From the NCBI RefSeq assembly GCF_000425385.1, contig NZ_KE384359.1, positions 175,406 through 239,405 of the forward strand: a DNA stretch of 64,000 nt, given 5' to 3'. The DNA comes from Pseudoduganella violaceinigra DSM 15887 (GTDB lineage: Bacteria > Pseudomonadota > Gammaproteobacteria > Burkholderiales > Burkholderiaceae_D). The position numbers were made by a program, and so were the translations under genes. The notes below the pieces were generated by a model. That model worked only from the letters and a program-made list of their open reading frames with translations. It did not search any database and had not been told where the DNA came from. Shown one piece after another: positions 52,380 through 60,778 of this stretch (its first letter is position 1; each line of letters opens with the position of its first letter).

Positions 52380-52694
52380 TCAGCGGGTTTGCTTGTCGTG
52401 CTTCTGGCGGTGGATCGCGGCGCTGTCGCGATTGGCTTCGCGCTGCAGCTTGCGACGCTCCTTGCGCGTCACCTTGCCATCGGCCTTGGCGGCGGCTTCG
52501 TCGTTGGCCAATTTGGCTTCGCGCGCTTCCAGGTGCGAGGCTTCTTTCGCCGTCAGCTGGCCCGATTCGATACCCTGGGCGATGCGTCCCTGCTGGCGGT
52601 CCTCACGCTTGTCCAGGTTCGGTGTCGATTGCGCAAAGGCAGGCAAGACAAAGGCCGATACCAGCACGGCAGCGAGCAGCTTGGTGGTTTTCAT
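52380..52694 (-). CDS. small periplasmic helical protein
   Basis: 104 residues. Signal peptide about 1-22 (VLPAFAQST). The mature part is a charged helical bundle with repeated Lys/Glu/Ala-rich stretches (QGIESGQLTAKEASHLEARE, KVTRKERRKLQREANRDS). Similar small Q-G-I-E-S-G-Q-L-T proteins are widespread in proteobacteria with unknown role, possibly metal or stress related. ATG at 52694 with AAGGGAA upstream. Confidence 0.8.
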   Translation of the reverse strand: MKTTKLLAAVLVSAFVLPAFAQSTPNLDKREDRQQGRIAQGIESGQLTAKEASHLEAREAKLANDEAAAKADGKVTRKERRKLQREANRDSAAIHRQKHDKQTR

Positions 52695-52810
52695 GGCGTT
52701 CCCTTTCATTTGGTGGTAATCCGCAAGTCGCGTGGCTGCAGTATAGGGCTGGATTGGCCGCGCCAGCATGTGGGCCCATGTAATCGGTGTAAGCAATTGA
52801 AACCGTTTCG

Positions 52811-54100
52811 TTAATGTACTTCCGCGCGCAATTGCTGCATCAGGCCCTTCATGGCGCCGGCCGACAGGCCATCGAGCGCCGGCGAGCGGCGGTCGATTTC
52901 ATTGGCCAGGTCGGCCAGCAGCCAATCCATTTCATCGAGCATGGCGCGTAGTTCCGCCAGCACCGCGGCATCGTCCTGCACCATGGCCAGCATGCTGGTG
53001 ATATTGTCCGGGTTGAAGCCTGCCTGCAGCACCAGCGAGCGGATCGACGCCATGCGGTCGAACAGGAAGGCCATCGGCGAAGCGGGGGCATCGGCTTGCG
53101 GGCGCTGCTCCAGCAGGGCCTTCAGCGCGAACCAGGCATGCAGCAACTCGGACAAATGGGTCAGGCGTACGGCGGGATCCAAGGCCGGAGCGCTGTCGTC
53201 GGGCTGCGTCGATTGCAGCTGCAGCAGGTCGCGCAGGGTGGCCGCCACCTCGCTGTCGAAGCGCTGCTTGTTGATCCGGTACAGCATTTCAAGGCGCTGC
53301 ATGTCGAGGCGGCGCATCACCGTCTCGGCGACATCAGCCGCGGCCACGATGCGCGCCATGCGATCGACCTGCGCACCGCGCAGCCCATACGGGTAGCCGC
53401 TGCCGTCCAGCCGTTCGTGGTGCTGCAGCACGGCCCTGGCCGCGGCGAGGGGGAAATCCTTCAAGTCCTTCAGCAGCACGTAGCCGGTCACCGGATGCAC
53501 ATGCACGAAGCGGCGTTCCTCCGCGGTGACCTGGTGCGACTGGTCGAGGATGCGCGGATCGGTATGCATTTCGCCGAAGTCATGGCACAGGGCGGCCAGC
53601 AGTACCGCCGGCAACTCGCCGGCCGGCACGCCCATGCGCTGGGCGCAGGCGAAAGCGATGATGGCGGTGCGCAGGGTGTGGCCGAACACTTCTGGGTGCT
53701 TGTCCGACATCACGGTCAGGCGCAGCTCGATGGTCGCATGCAGGCGCAGGTTGGCCGTGCAGTGTTTGAGCTGGCGCGGATCGCCGGCGCGCGCCAGCAG
53801 CTGCCGGTAGACCGCCTCCTGTTCGAGAATGCGGTCCAGTTCGATCGCCAGCGTGGCGGCGTCGACCGCCTTGTCGGACGACAGCACCTGGTCGAGCGGG
53901 GCGGACAGTTTATAGCGCGTCAGCTTCTCGAACTGCTTGCTGTCGATGCGCGCGCCCTTGGCCAGCAGCTTGGTGCCGTTGCTGGCGTAGATATCCTCGC
54001 TGGCGATGACCTCGCGCGTATCGCCCATCTCCGTCACCGCGCGCACGAAGTGCGGGCTCTCTCCCGGGATATTCATTGCTTGCGTTTCGCTAGCCACCAT
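52811..54100 (-). CDS. HD-GYP domain protein (probable cyclic-di-GMP phosphodiesterase)
   Basis: 429 residues from the ATG at 54100 (AAGGTGG 5 nt upstream; other in-frame ATGs lack a ribosome site). An N-terminal regulatory part with SEDIYASNGTKLLAKGARID, then the HD domain: FGHTLRTAIIAFACAQRMG, ALCHDFGEMHTDPRIL, and the GYP-type HHERLDGSGYPYGLRG. The HD pair and GYP motif are intact, so cyclic-di-GMP hydrolysis is likely. Divergent from the MFS gene. Confidence 0.9.
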   Translation of the reverse strand: MVASETQAMNIPGESPHFVRAVTEMGDTREVIASEDIYASNGTKLLAKGARIDSKQFEKLTRYKLSAPLDQVLSSDKAVDAATLAIELDRILEQEAVYRQLLARAGDPRQLKHCTANLRLHATIELRLTVMSDKHPEVFGHTLRTAIIAFACAQRMGVPAGELPAVLLAALCHDFGEMHTDPRILDQSHQVTAEERRFVHVHPVTGYVLLKDLKDFPLAAARAVLQHHERLDGSGYPYGLRGAQVDRMARIVAAADVAETVMRRLDMQRLEMLYRINKQRFDSEVAATLRDLLQLQSTQPDDSAPALDPAVRLTHLSELLHAWFALKALLEQRPQADAPASPMAFLFDRMASIRSLVLQAGFNPDNITSMLAMVQDDAAVLAELRAMLDEMDWLLADLANEIDRRSPALDGLSAGAMKGLMQQLRAEVH

Positions 54101-54187
54101 GTCCACCTTGGGGTCAGGAAAGAATATGGACATTTTGCCAGAAAATGGCCATATTCCTGTCTCCCCCAGGCTGGAGACGAAGAAACG

Positions 54188-55570
54188 ATGAATCAGCATC
54201 ACCTGCAAGCCGCCGCCCCCGCTGCCGCGATCGGCCGCTACCGCTGGATCATTTGCAGCCTGCTGCTCTTCGCCACCACCATCAATTATCTGGACCGCCA
54301 GGTGCTGTCGCTGCTGGCCCCCGCGCTGTCGAAGGAATTGGGCTGGTCACATTCCGACTACGCCAATATCGCCGCCGTATTCCAATTCGTGTACGCCGTT
54401 GCGATGCTGTTTGCCGGCCGTGTGATCGACAGGATCGGCACGCGCCGCGCCTTCGCGCTGGCCATCGCGGTGTGGTCGCTCGCTGCGGTCTTGCATGCCT
54501 ATGCCGATGCTGCCGGCAGCGTGTTCGCCGCACTTCTTGCTGCAGTGGGCGTCGCCGCCGTACCAGCGTCAGTGGCCGGTTTCATGCTTTGCCGTGCCGT
54601 TCTGGCGTTGGGCGAGGCGGGCAACTTCCCTGCCGCCATCAAGGCCACCACCGAATATTTTCCGCGCAAGGAACGCTCTCTCGCCACTGGAATCTTTAAC
54701 GCCGGCGCCAATCTCGGCGCGATCCTGGCTCCGGCTGCGGTACCGTTGATCGCCGAGTCCTGGGGTTGGAAAGCGGCCTTCGCCGTCACCGGCGCTACTG
54801 GCTTTGTGTGGCTCGGCTTCTGGCTGTATTTTTACGACGCGCCCGAGCAACAGAAGCGACTGTCGCGCACCGAGCTGGAATACATCAACGGCGATGCCGC
54901 CCCAACGCCGGCCGCCGCGGCGCATACGCCATCCTGGTTCAAGCTGCTGGCCTGCCGCCAGACCTGGGCTTTCGCCGCCGGTAAATTCCTGACTGACGGC
55001 GTGTGGTGGTTCTTCCTGTTCTGGCTGCCGCTATACATGGCCGCGCACTACGGCCTGTCCGCTACCGGCATGGCGGCCCCGCTTGCGCTCCTGTATGCCA
55101 TGACCATCATCGGCTCGATCGGCGGCGGCTGGCTGCCGTCCTTGTTCATCAGGCGCGGCGCCAGCGCCTACCAGGCCCGCATGCGTGCCATGCTGGCCAT
55201 CGCCATTTTCCCGCTGGTGGTGCTGCTGGCGCAGCCGCTTGGCTATCTGGGCATCTGGCTGCCGGTGCTCCTGATCGGCATCGGCGCCTCCGCGCACCAG
55301 GCCTGGTCGGCCAATCTGTTCACGACAGTATCCGACCAGTTTCCCAAGCACTGCGTCGGCTCGGTGGTCGGCATCGGCGGCATGGCCGGCGGCCTGGGCG
55401 GCGTGCTGATCACCAAGGTGGCAGGCAGGCTGTTCGACCATTACCACGCCCTGGAGCAAATCCAGACCGGCTATATGATCATGTTCACCTTTTGCGCGCT
55501 GGCCTACCTCGCCGCGTGGTGCGTCATGAAGGCGCTGGTCCCGGCGTACAAGGAAATCGCGCAGTTGTAA
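54188..55570 (+). CDS. MFS transporter, hexuronate/anion symporter type
   Basis: 460 residues with about 12 TM helices. MFS motif A-like AGRVIDRIGTRRAFA after TM2, and the ACS-family (ExuT/glucarate-like) blocks NYLDRQVLSLLAPALSKELG, VLALGEAGNFPAAIKATTEYFP and WWFFLFWLPLYM. Family members take up sugar acids or other organic anions with protons. ATG at 54188 with GGAGA upstream. Divergent from HD-GYP. Confidence 0.9.
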   Translation: MNQHHLQAAAPAAAIGRYRWIICSLLLFATTINYLDRQVLSLLAPALSKELGWSHSDYANIAAVFQFVYAVAMLFAGRVIDRIGTRRAFALAIAVWSLAAVLHAYADAAGSVFAALLAAVGVAAVPASVAGFMLCRAVLALGEAGNFPAAIKATTEYFPRKERSLATGIFNAGANLGAILAPAAVPLIAESWGWKAAFAVTGATGFVWLGFWLYFYDAPEQQKRLSRTELEYINGDAAPTPAAAAHTPSWFKLLACRQTWAFAAGKFLTDGVWWFFLFWLPLYMAAHYGLSATGMAAPLALLYAMTIIGSIGGGWLPSLFIRRGASAYQARMRAMLAIAIFPLVVLLAQPLGYLGIWLPVLLIGIGASAHQAWSANLFTTVSDQFPKHCVGSVVGIGGMAGGLGGVLITKVAGRLFDHYHALEQIQTGYMIMFTFCALAYLAAWCVMKALVPAYKEIAQL

Positions 55571-55688
55571 TGGAAGGGCCGCCGGCTTCAATTCAAACGC
55601 GCCAATAAAGGTGAGTATCTGCGCCGCAGAAGAGCTTCTTATCTGGCGTAACGACTTGCAGTGGCTGGCTCCGGGAGTATCCTGTCGC

Positions 55689-56507
55689 TCATTCCTGACC
55701 ATGTCCGGCCAGCGCGAGGCAAAAGGCAGCACTGGCTTCATCGGCCGGGAAGCACGATTCGATATGCAGCTCTTCCAGTGTGACGTCGCGCGGAGTGCCG
55801 AAGGTGGTAATGGTGGAGAAGAAGGCGACGCGCCGGCCATCCCGTTCGAACACGGATTCCAGCAACGGCGCAGGCGCGGCGCGCAAGTCGCGCTGGCGCC
55901 ATGTTTCCGGCACGCCGGGATAGGCCAGCACTTCATCGAGCAGCGCACGCGCCCTGGCATCGGCGGGCGCGGTGGCGACCAGCTTGTGCAAATGGGCCAG
56001 CAGATGGCCGGCAATTTCTTCCCAGTTCACCAGCACCGCACGCAAGTCTTGCGGATCGAAGACATGGCGCAGCATATTGCGGTGCGGGCTGTCGCCGCCT
56101 CCCAGCAGCCAGCGGTTCATGCGGATGGCTGCGTCGTTGGCCATCACGATATCCCAGTGGCGGTTCATCAGGAAGGCCGGGTAGGGCTCCTGCTGTTTGA
56201 GCATGGCCTCGATGGCGCGCCGCATGGGCGCCAGCTCGGGATTGGCCAGGGCCGACTCCGTATAGCGCGGCGCGTAGCCCGCTGCCACCAGCAAGGCATT
56301 GCGCTCGCGCAGGGTCATCTCCAGCGTGTCGGCCAGGCGCGCCAGGATGTCGCGGCTCGGCTGGGCCTTGCCCGTTTCGATGCAGCTCAAATGGCGTGTG
56401 GACAGGCCGGCGTCCAGGGCCAGGTCCATCTGACTCAGGCGGCGTGCCGCGCGCCATTCGCGCAGCAGGGCGCCGACGTGGGCGATGGGGACATTGTTTG
56501 CGTTCAT
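55689..56507 (-). CDS. MmyB-type XRE-family transcriptional regulator
   Basis: 272 residues. Cro/C1-type HTH at about 12-68 (LREWRAARRLSQMDLALDAG, STRHLSCIETGKAQPS), then an MmyB-like ligand domain (FLMNRHWDIVMANDAAIRMN, FEPHD-type region). Regulators of this family usually control an adjacent oxidoreductase or hydrolase; the alpha/beta hydrolase divergent from it is the obvious candidate. ATG at 56507. Confidence 0.9.
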   Translation of the reverse strand: MNANNVPIAHVGALLREWRAARRLSQMDLALDAGLSTRHLSCIETGKAQPSRDILARLADTLEMTLRERNALLVAAGYAPRYTESALANPELAPMRRAIEAMLKQQEPYPAFLMNRHWDIVMANDAAIRMNRWLLGGGDSPHRNMLRHVFDPQDLRAVLVNWEEIAGHLLAHLHKLVATAPADARARALLDEVLAYPGVPETWRQRDLRAAPAPLLESVFERDGRRVAFFSTITTFGTPRDVTLEELHIESCFPADEASAAFCLALAGHGQE

Positions 56508-56623
56508 GTGGCCATATTAGCAAGGATTGGCGAGGCGCTTCCATGACCTCGGAGGTCATTGTTTCTGCTCCGTCCTGGCCCGATCATGCAATCCATCGAA
56601 AACCAGTCTTTGAGGAGATACGC

Positions 56624-57646
56624 ATGATTCGCCGGAACTTTTTGAAAGTGGGTTTTGCCGCTGTCGCCGTCGCTGCGGCGAGCGGCGCAGCGCGCATCGC
56701 AGGCGCCGCGCATGTCACAGCACAGGGAACGCGCCTGTCGCCGTACGATGCCGCGCTGCGGTCCGCAGCGGCGCGCGATGCACGCGCCTGGCGCGCCGCG
56801 CGCCGCTTCGTGTCGACCAGTGTTGGCAGAGTCGCGGTGGTCGAACGCGGCCGCGGACCGCAAGCGGCGCTCTTCTTGCATGGCCTGCCGCTGAACAGCT
56901 TCCAATGGCGCGGCGCGGTGGCGCGCCTGGCGCCGCATCGCCGCTGCATCGCGCCCGACTTCCTGGGCCTGGGACACAGCGAACCCGCGCCGGGCGCCAG
57001 TCTCGATCCGGAAGGCCAGGTCGCCATGCTGGCCGAACTGCTCGACAAGCTGGGCGCCGGCCCGGTGGATGTGGTGGCCAGCGACAGCGGCGGCGCCGTG
57101 GCGCAATTGCTGCTGGTGTTGCATCCTGAGCGTGTACGCAGCCTGTTGCTGACCAACTGCGATACCGAAATCGATAGTCCGCCGCCGGCCATGCTGCCGG
57201 TGATCGAGCTCGCCAAACAAGGTAAATTCGCGCAGGAGTGGCTGGCGCCCTGGCTGGCAGACAAGGACAAGGCCCGTTCCGCCGATGCGCTGGGCGGCTT
57301 GTGCTACGCGCATCCCGCCGCCTTGGCGGACGAGGTGTTCGAGACTTATCTACGCCCCCTGGTCGATAACCCGCAGCGCCTGCACGGCTACATCGCCGCG
57401 CTGGAACGCAACGCTCTTTACGGCATCCTGCCCGCGCTGAAAGCCAGCCAGGCGCCGGTACGCGTACTTTGGGGCATGGCGGACGGCATCTTCCTGCCGC
57501 GCGGCGCGGATTATCTCGAGCAGGCTTTTGGCAACAGCAAAGGCGTGCGCCGTATTGAAGGTGCCAAGCTGTTCTGGCCGGAGGAGCGTCCGGAGCTGGT
57601 GGCGCAGGAAGCGCTGGCGCTGTGGCGCGCCATGCAGCCGGTTTAA
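56624..57646 (+). CDS. Tat-exported alpha/beta hydrolase
   Basis: 340 residues. Twin-arginine signal RRNFLKVGFAAVAVA, cleaved around residue 27-30. Alpha/beta-hydrolase body: oxyanion loop ALFLHGLPLNSF, a nucleophile elbow reading VASDSGGAVAQ (Asp before Ser is unusual; the family norm is GHSxG or GHDWG), and cap/late residues VLWGMADGIFLPRG and AKLFWPEERPELVAQ. Resembles haloalkane dehalogenase / epoxide hydrolase relatives. ATG at 56624 with GAGGAG upstream. Probably regulated by the divergent XRE gene. Confidence 0.85.
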   Translation: MIRRNFLKVGFAAVAVAAASGAARIAGAAHVTAQGTRLSPYDAALRSAAARDARAWRAARRFVSTSVGRVAVVERGRGPQAALFLHGLPLNSFQWRGAVARLAPHRRCIAPDFLGLGHSEPAPGASLDPEGQVAMLAELLDKLGAGPVDVVASDSGGAVAQLLLVLHPERVRSLLLTNCDTEIDSPPPAMLPVIELAKQGKFAQEWLAPWLADKDKARSADALGGLCYAHPAALADEVFETYLRPLVDNPQRLHGYIAALERNALYGILPALKASQAPVRVLWGMADGIFLPRGADYLEQAFGNSKGVRRIEGAKLFWPEERPELVAQEALALWRAMQPV

Positions 57647-58497
57647 CGCTTGCGGTAGATGCAGACGATGATATCGCTTGGGAACAGCCCCGTCAGGGGA
57701 CGCAGTCCCCAGCGGATGCACACGTACTGCAGTGCCGCTTTCACGCGATGCACGTTGCCGAACATGGTCAGCCGCTGCCACAGCCCCTCTACCTTGACCG
57801 CCTCCATTTCGGTGTTGTGGCGCAGTTCGAAGCCTTCGCTTTCGACCAGCTTGGTCAGGTTGACGGGATTGAAGTAGTGCACATGTGGCGACGGCATGCC
57901 CTTTTGCCACAGGCGGTCGAATGGCCCGCGCAGACCTACCCGCGCGAATAGCTTGGACAGGCGGTAAAATAGCCCGCGGCTGCTCGGGAGATTGAGCACC
58001 AGGGTACCGTTCGGCGACAGCCGTTCATGGCAGTTGCGCAACGCCGAGCGGATGTCGGGAATATGCTCGATCACGTCGTTGAAGACGATGACGTCGAATC
58101 GTTCGCCATCGGCCAGCGCCTGGGGGAAATAGCCGATCCGTACCGGCACCCCGCGCGCGATGCACTTGGCGGCGACCGCCTCGTCCGGTTCGACACCTAC
58201 CGCTTCGAATGCGCCGGTCGCCGTTTCCAGGAACCAGCCGTGGGCGCTGCCGACATCGAGCAAGGTGTGGGCGTGGGGCGCGGCAAACTGCCGTGTAAGG
58301 GCGACGATGGTGCGAAAGCTTTCCTGCCGCAGCGCTTTGAGTGAAGTCTCGCGCGCATCCTCGTCGATCTTGGCATGCTCGGCTGCATGGTTGATGGCGA
58401 CCGCCAACTGCGCACTTTCATACGCGCAGTTGCGGCATGTGTGGTGCCAACTCGAAAGGCCGGCACTCAGGGGTGATTGGCATACGATACAGGTCAT
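57643..58497 (-). CDS. class I SAM-dependent methyltransferase with N-terminal zinc ribbon
   Basis: 284 residues. N-terminal Cys motif CIVCQSPLSAGL...HHTCRNC (a zinc ribbon), then a class I methyltransferase: TLLDVGSAHGWFLETA (motif I), VGVEPDEAVAAKC, FDVIVFNDVIEHIPD (motif IV) and LSPNGTLVLNLPSS. Architecture matches methyltransferases of cell-surface glycan or natural-product loci. ATG at 58497. Convergent with the hydrolase; stops overlap by 4 nt. Confidence 0.9.
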   Translation of the reverse strand: MTCIVCQSPLSAGLSSWHHTCRNCAYESAQLAVAINHAAEHAKIDEDARETSLKALRQESFRTIVALTRQFAAPHAHTLLDVGSAHGWFLETATGAFEAVGVEPDEAVAAKCIARGVPVRIGYFPQALADGERFDVIVFNDVIEHIPDIRSALRNCHERLSPNGTLVLNLPSSRGLFYRLSKLFARVGLRGPFDRLWQKGMPSPHVHYFNPVNLTKLVESEGFELRHNTEMEAVKVEGLWQRLTMFGNVHRVKAALQYVCIRWGLRPLTGLFPSDIIVCIYRKR

Positions 58498-58597
58498 GCG
58501 AATTAAGATAGCATGTTTGCATGATTGAGGGATACACAAATCTTCACCATCGAAGCTGCGGTAAAATGGCAGGTTTGGATCATTCCGAGGTTTTGCA

Positions 58598-59497
58598 ATG
58601 AAATGGACTGTTATCGGGTTTTACCTCCTGTCCGTGCTGCATATTCACTTCCGTGGCAAGGTGCGCCTGCCGATCGGCCGCCAGCTGTTCGACCACTCGT
58701 CGTTCATGGCCCCGATCAATATTTTCATGCACTGGTTTTCGCGCGTGCCGTCCACGCCCTACCTGCCGGTCGACACCTTCAAGGAGCTCAAACCGCTGGA
58801 AGAAAACTGGGAAGTGATCCGCGCTGAAGCGGAAAACCTGCTGCGCCTGCAAAAGATCAAAGCGTCGGAAAAAAACGACGACGCCGGCTTCAACTCCTTC
58901 TTCAAGAACGGCTGGAAGCGTTTTTACCTGAAGTGGTACAACGCCAGCCATCCTTCGGCGCAGGAACTGTGCCCGCAAACCTTTGCCCTGCTGCAGGGCA
59001 TTCCGTCGGTGAAGGCGGCCATGTTCGCCGAGCTGCCGCCGGGCGGCAAGCTCAATCCGCACCGCGACCCGTTCGCCGGCTCGCTGCGCTACCACCTGGG
59101 CCTGGCCACGCCGAACGACGACCGCTGCTTCATCGACGTGGACGGCGAGCGCCATAGCTGGCGCGACGGCCAGGGCGTGATCTTCGACGAAACCTATATC
59201 CACTGGGCCATTAATGGTTCCGAGAGCGGCCGCATTATCCTGTTCTGCGACGTCGAGCGCCCGATGCGCTTCGGTTGGGCGCAGGCCATCAACCGCTTCC
59301 TCGGCCGCACCATGATGACCGCTGCCGCCTCCCCCAACGAGCAGGGCGACCAGGTCGGCGTGGTGTCCAAGCTGTTCCGCATTTCCTTCTACGCCGGCAA
59401 ATACCGCCGCGCCTTCAAGGCCTGGAACAAGAACGTCTACAAAATCACCAAGGTTGGCCTTATTATCGGCTTGGCGGCAGCAATCTATTACATCTGA
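58598..59497 (+). CDS. lpxO: lipid A hydroxylase LpxO (aspartyl/asparaginyl beta-hydroxylase family)
   Basis: 299 residues. N-terminal membrane helix (about 3-16) and a hydrophobic C-terminal segment (VGLIIGLAAAIYYI). Fe(II)/2-oxoglutarate site: H-x-D in KLNPHRDPFAGSLRYHLGL and the distal His in DETYIHWAINGSESGRIILF. Architecture matches LpxO, which 2-hydroxylates a secondary acyl chain of lipid A at the inner face of the inner membrane. ATG at 58598. It lies upstream of an alpha/beta-hydrolase gene on the same strand. Confidence 0.9.
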   Translation: MKWTVIGFYLLSVLHIHFRGKVRLPIGRQLFDHSSFMAPINIFMHWFSRVPSTPYLPVDTFKELKPLEENWEVIRAEAENLLRLQKIKASEKNDDAGFNSFFKNGWKRFYLKWYNASHPSAQELCPQTFALLQGIPSVKAAMFAELPPGGKLNPHRDPFAGSLRYHLGLATPNDDRCFIDVDGERHSWRDGQGVIFDETYIHWAINGSESGRIILFCDVERPMRFGWAQAINRFLGRTMMTAAASPNEQGDQVGVVSKLFRISFYAGKYRRAFKAWNKNVYKITKVGLIIGLAAAIYYI

Positions 59498-59528
59498 GGC
59501 GGCTCGCTGCCTCTTCACAGGAGGCGGC

Positions 59529-60410
59529 ATGCAGCGATTCCTCGCAGGCGTCCTGGCCATCGCGCTGGGCGCCGTCACCTTCGCCGGCAACGCCGGTCCC
59601 CTGCGCGAGCGGCTGCTGGAGCGCCAGGCGGCGCGCAAGGCCCGCGCTGCCGGTCCGGCCCAAGTCCTGCGCGATATGCCCTACGGCGGCGATCCCCGCC
59701 AGCGATTCGACGTCTACCTGCCGGCGCAGGCGGCGCCCGGTGCGCCCGTGATTTTCATGGTGCACGGCGGCGGCTGGCGCACCGGCGGCAAGGCCGAAAC
59801 GGCCGTGGTGGCAAACAAGGCGCCGTATTTCACGGGGCGCGGCTACGTTTTCATTTCGATCAATTACCGCATGCTGCCCGACGCCGATCCGCTGCGGCAG
59901 GCGCAGGACGTGGCGCAGGCGTTGGCGACCGCCCAGGGCCGGGCGGCCGAATGGGGCGCCGACCGGCGCCGTTTCATCCTGATGGGGCATTCGGCCGGCG
60001 CCCATATGGTGGCGCTGCTGGCGGCCGAGCCATCGCTGGCGGCGGGCAGCAGCTGGCTCGGCACCGTATCGCTCGACAGCGGCGCCCTCGATGTGCCCGA
60101 CATCATGCAACAGCGCCACCTGCCGCTGTATGACGAAGCGTTCGGCAGGAATCCTGCCTATTGGCGCACGGTGTCGCCGCTGCATGTGCTGCAGCCGGGC
60201 GCGCGGCCGATGCTGCTGGTGTGTTCCACCCAGCGCGACAGCTCCTGCCGCCAGGCGCACGATTTCGTGCAGCGCCTGGGGGCCAGTGGCGCCCGCGGCG
60301 AGGTCCTGGAGCAGGCCATGAGCCACCGCGAAATCAACCTGCAACTGGGCGCGGACGGCCCTTACACCGGCGCCGTGCAAGCCTTCATCGACAGCTTGCT
60401 GGCACGCTAA
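59529..60410 (+). CDS. secreted alpha/beta hydrolase (esterase/BD-FAE-like)
   Basis: 293 residues. Signal peptide about 1-22 (GAVTFAGNAG). HGGG oxyanion motif in FMVHGGGWRTGGK and nucleophile elbow GHSAGAHM, the hormone-sensitive-lipase / BD-FAE pattern; late catalytic Asp and His in SSCRQAHDF and MSHREINLQL regions. Probably a periplasmic esterase. ATG at 59529 with AGGAGG upstream, 31 bp after lpxO. Confidence 0.88.
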   Translation: MQRFLAGVLAIALGAVTFAGNAGPLRERLLERQAARKARAAGPAQVLRDMPYGGDPRQRFDVYLPAQAAPGAPVIFMVHGGGWRTGGKAETAVVANKAPYFTGRGYVFISINYRMLPDADPLRQAQDVAQALATAQGRAAEWGADRRRFILMGHSAGAHMVALLAAEPSLAAGSSWLGTVSLDSGALDVPDIMQQRHLPLYDEAFGRNPAYWRTVSPLHVLQPGARPMLLVCSTQRDSSCRQAHDFVQRLGASGARGEVLEQAMSHREINLQLGADGPYTGAVQAFIDSLLAR

Positions 60411-60446
60411 AGCAGGGGCGCTGCGCCTTGCCGCACCGCGGCATGT

Positions 60447-60773
60447 TCAGCGGATGACGGGCGCCCGCAGGCGCGCTTCCTCGGCAGTCAGGATCCAGAC
60501 GCGGTCGATGTCGCCGTTCAAATCTTCGGTATAGTTGACGACGATATTCTTGCCTTCCAGCGCGTTCGGGACCACGGTCAGGTTGTCGTCGTTGAAAATG
60601 CGCGCCGCCGGCGACAGCTGGCGCAGCTTGCCGTCGATGTAGACATCCGGCGCCGCATAGGCGGGGGTCAGCAGGCCGCGCTTGGCCTTGGGCGGGAATG
60701 GGCGTGGCTCAGCAGCCAGGGCAGGCAGGGCGATGGCGGCCGCAAGGGCCAGCAGGAAATGACGTTTGTTCAT
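60447..60773 (-). CDS. small secreted hypothetical protein
   Basis: 108 residues. Signal peptide about 1-20 (AIALPALAAEP). Mature part reads DVYIDGKLRQLSPAARIFND, NLTVVPNALEGKNIVVNYTE, and ends DRVWILTAEEARLRAPVIR. Short beta-rich periplasmic protein, no cysteine. It follows the Nramp-family gene by 5 bp on the same strand, so it is probably co-transcribed. No family recognised. Confidence 0.8.
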   Translation of the reverse strand: MNKRHFLLALAAAIALPALAAEPRPFPPKAKRGLLTPAYAAPDVYIDGKLRQLSPAARIFNDDNLTVVPNALEGKNIVVNYTEDLNGDIDRVWILTAEEARLRAPVIR

Positions 60774-60778
60774 GCGCG

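Noticed and set aside
53096-54187. A long N-terminal extension of the MFS transporter
   Set aside because: The frame is open through the antisense of the HD-GYP gene because of GC-rich codon bias; the conserved MFS N-terminus and ribosome site are at 54188.
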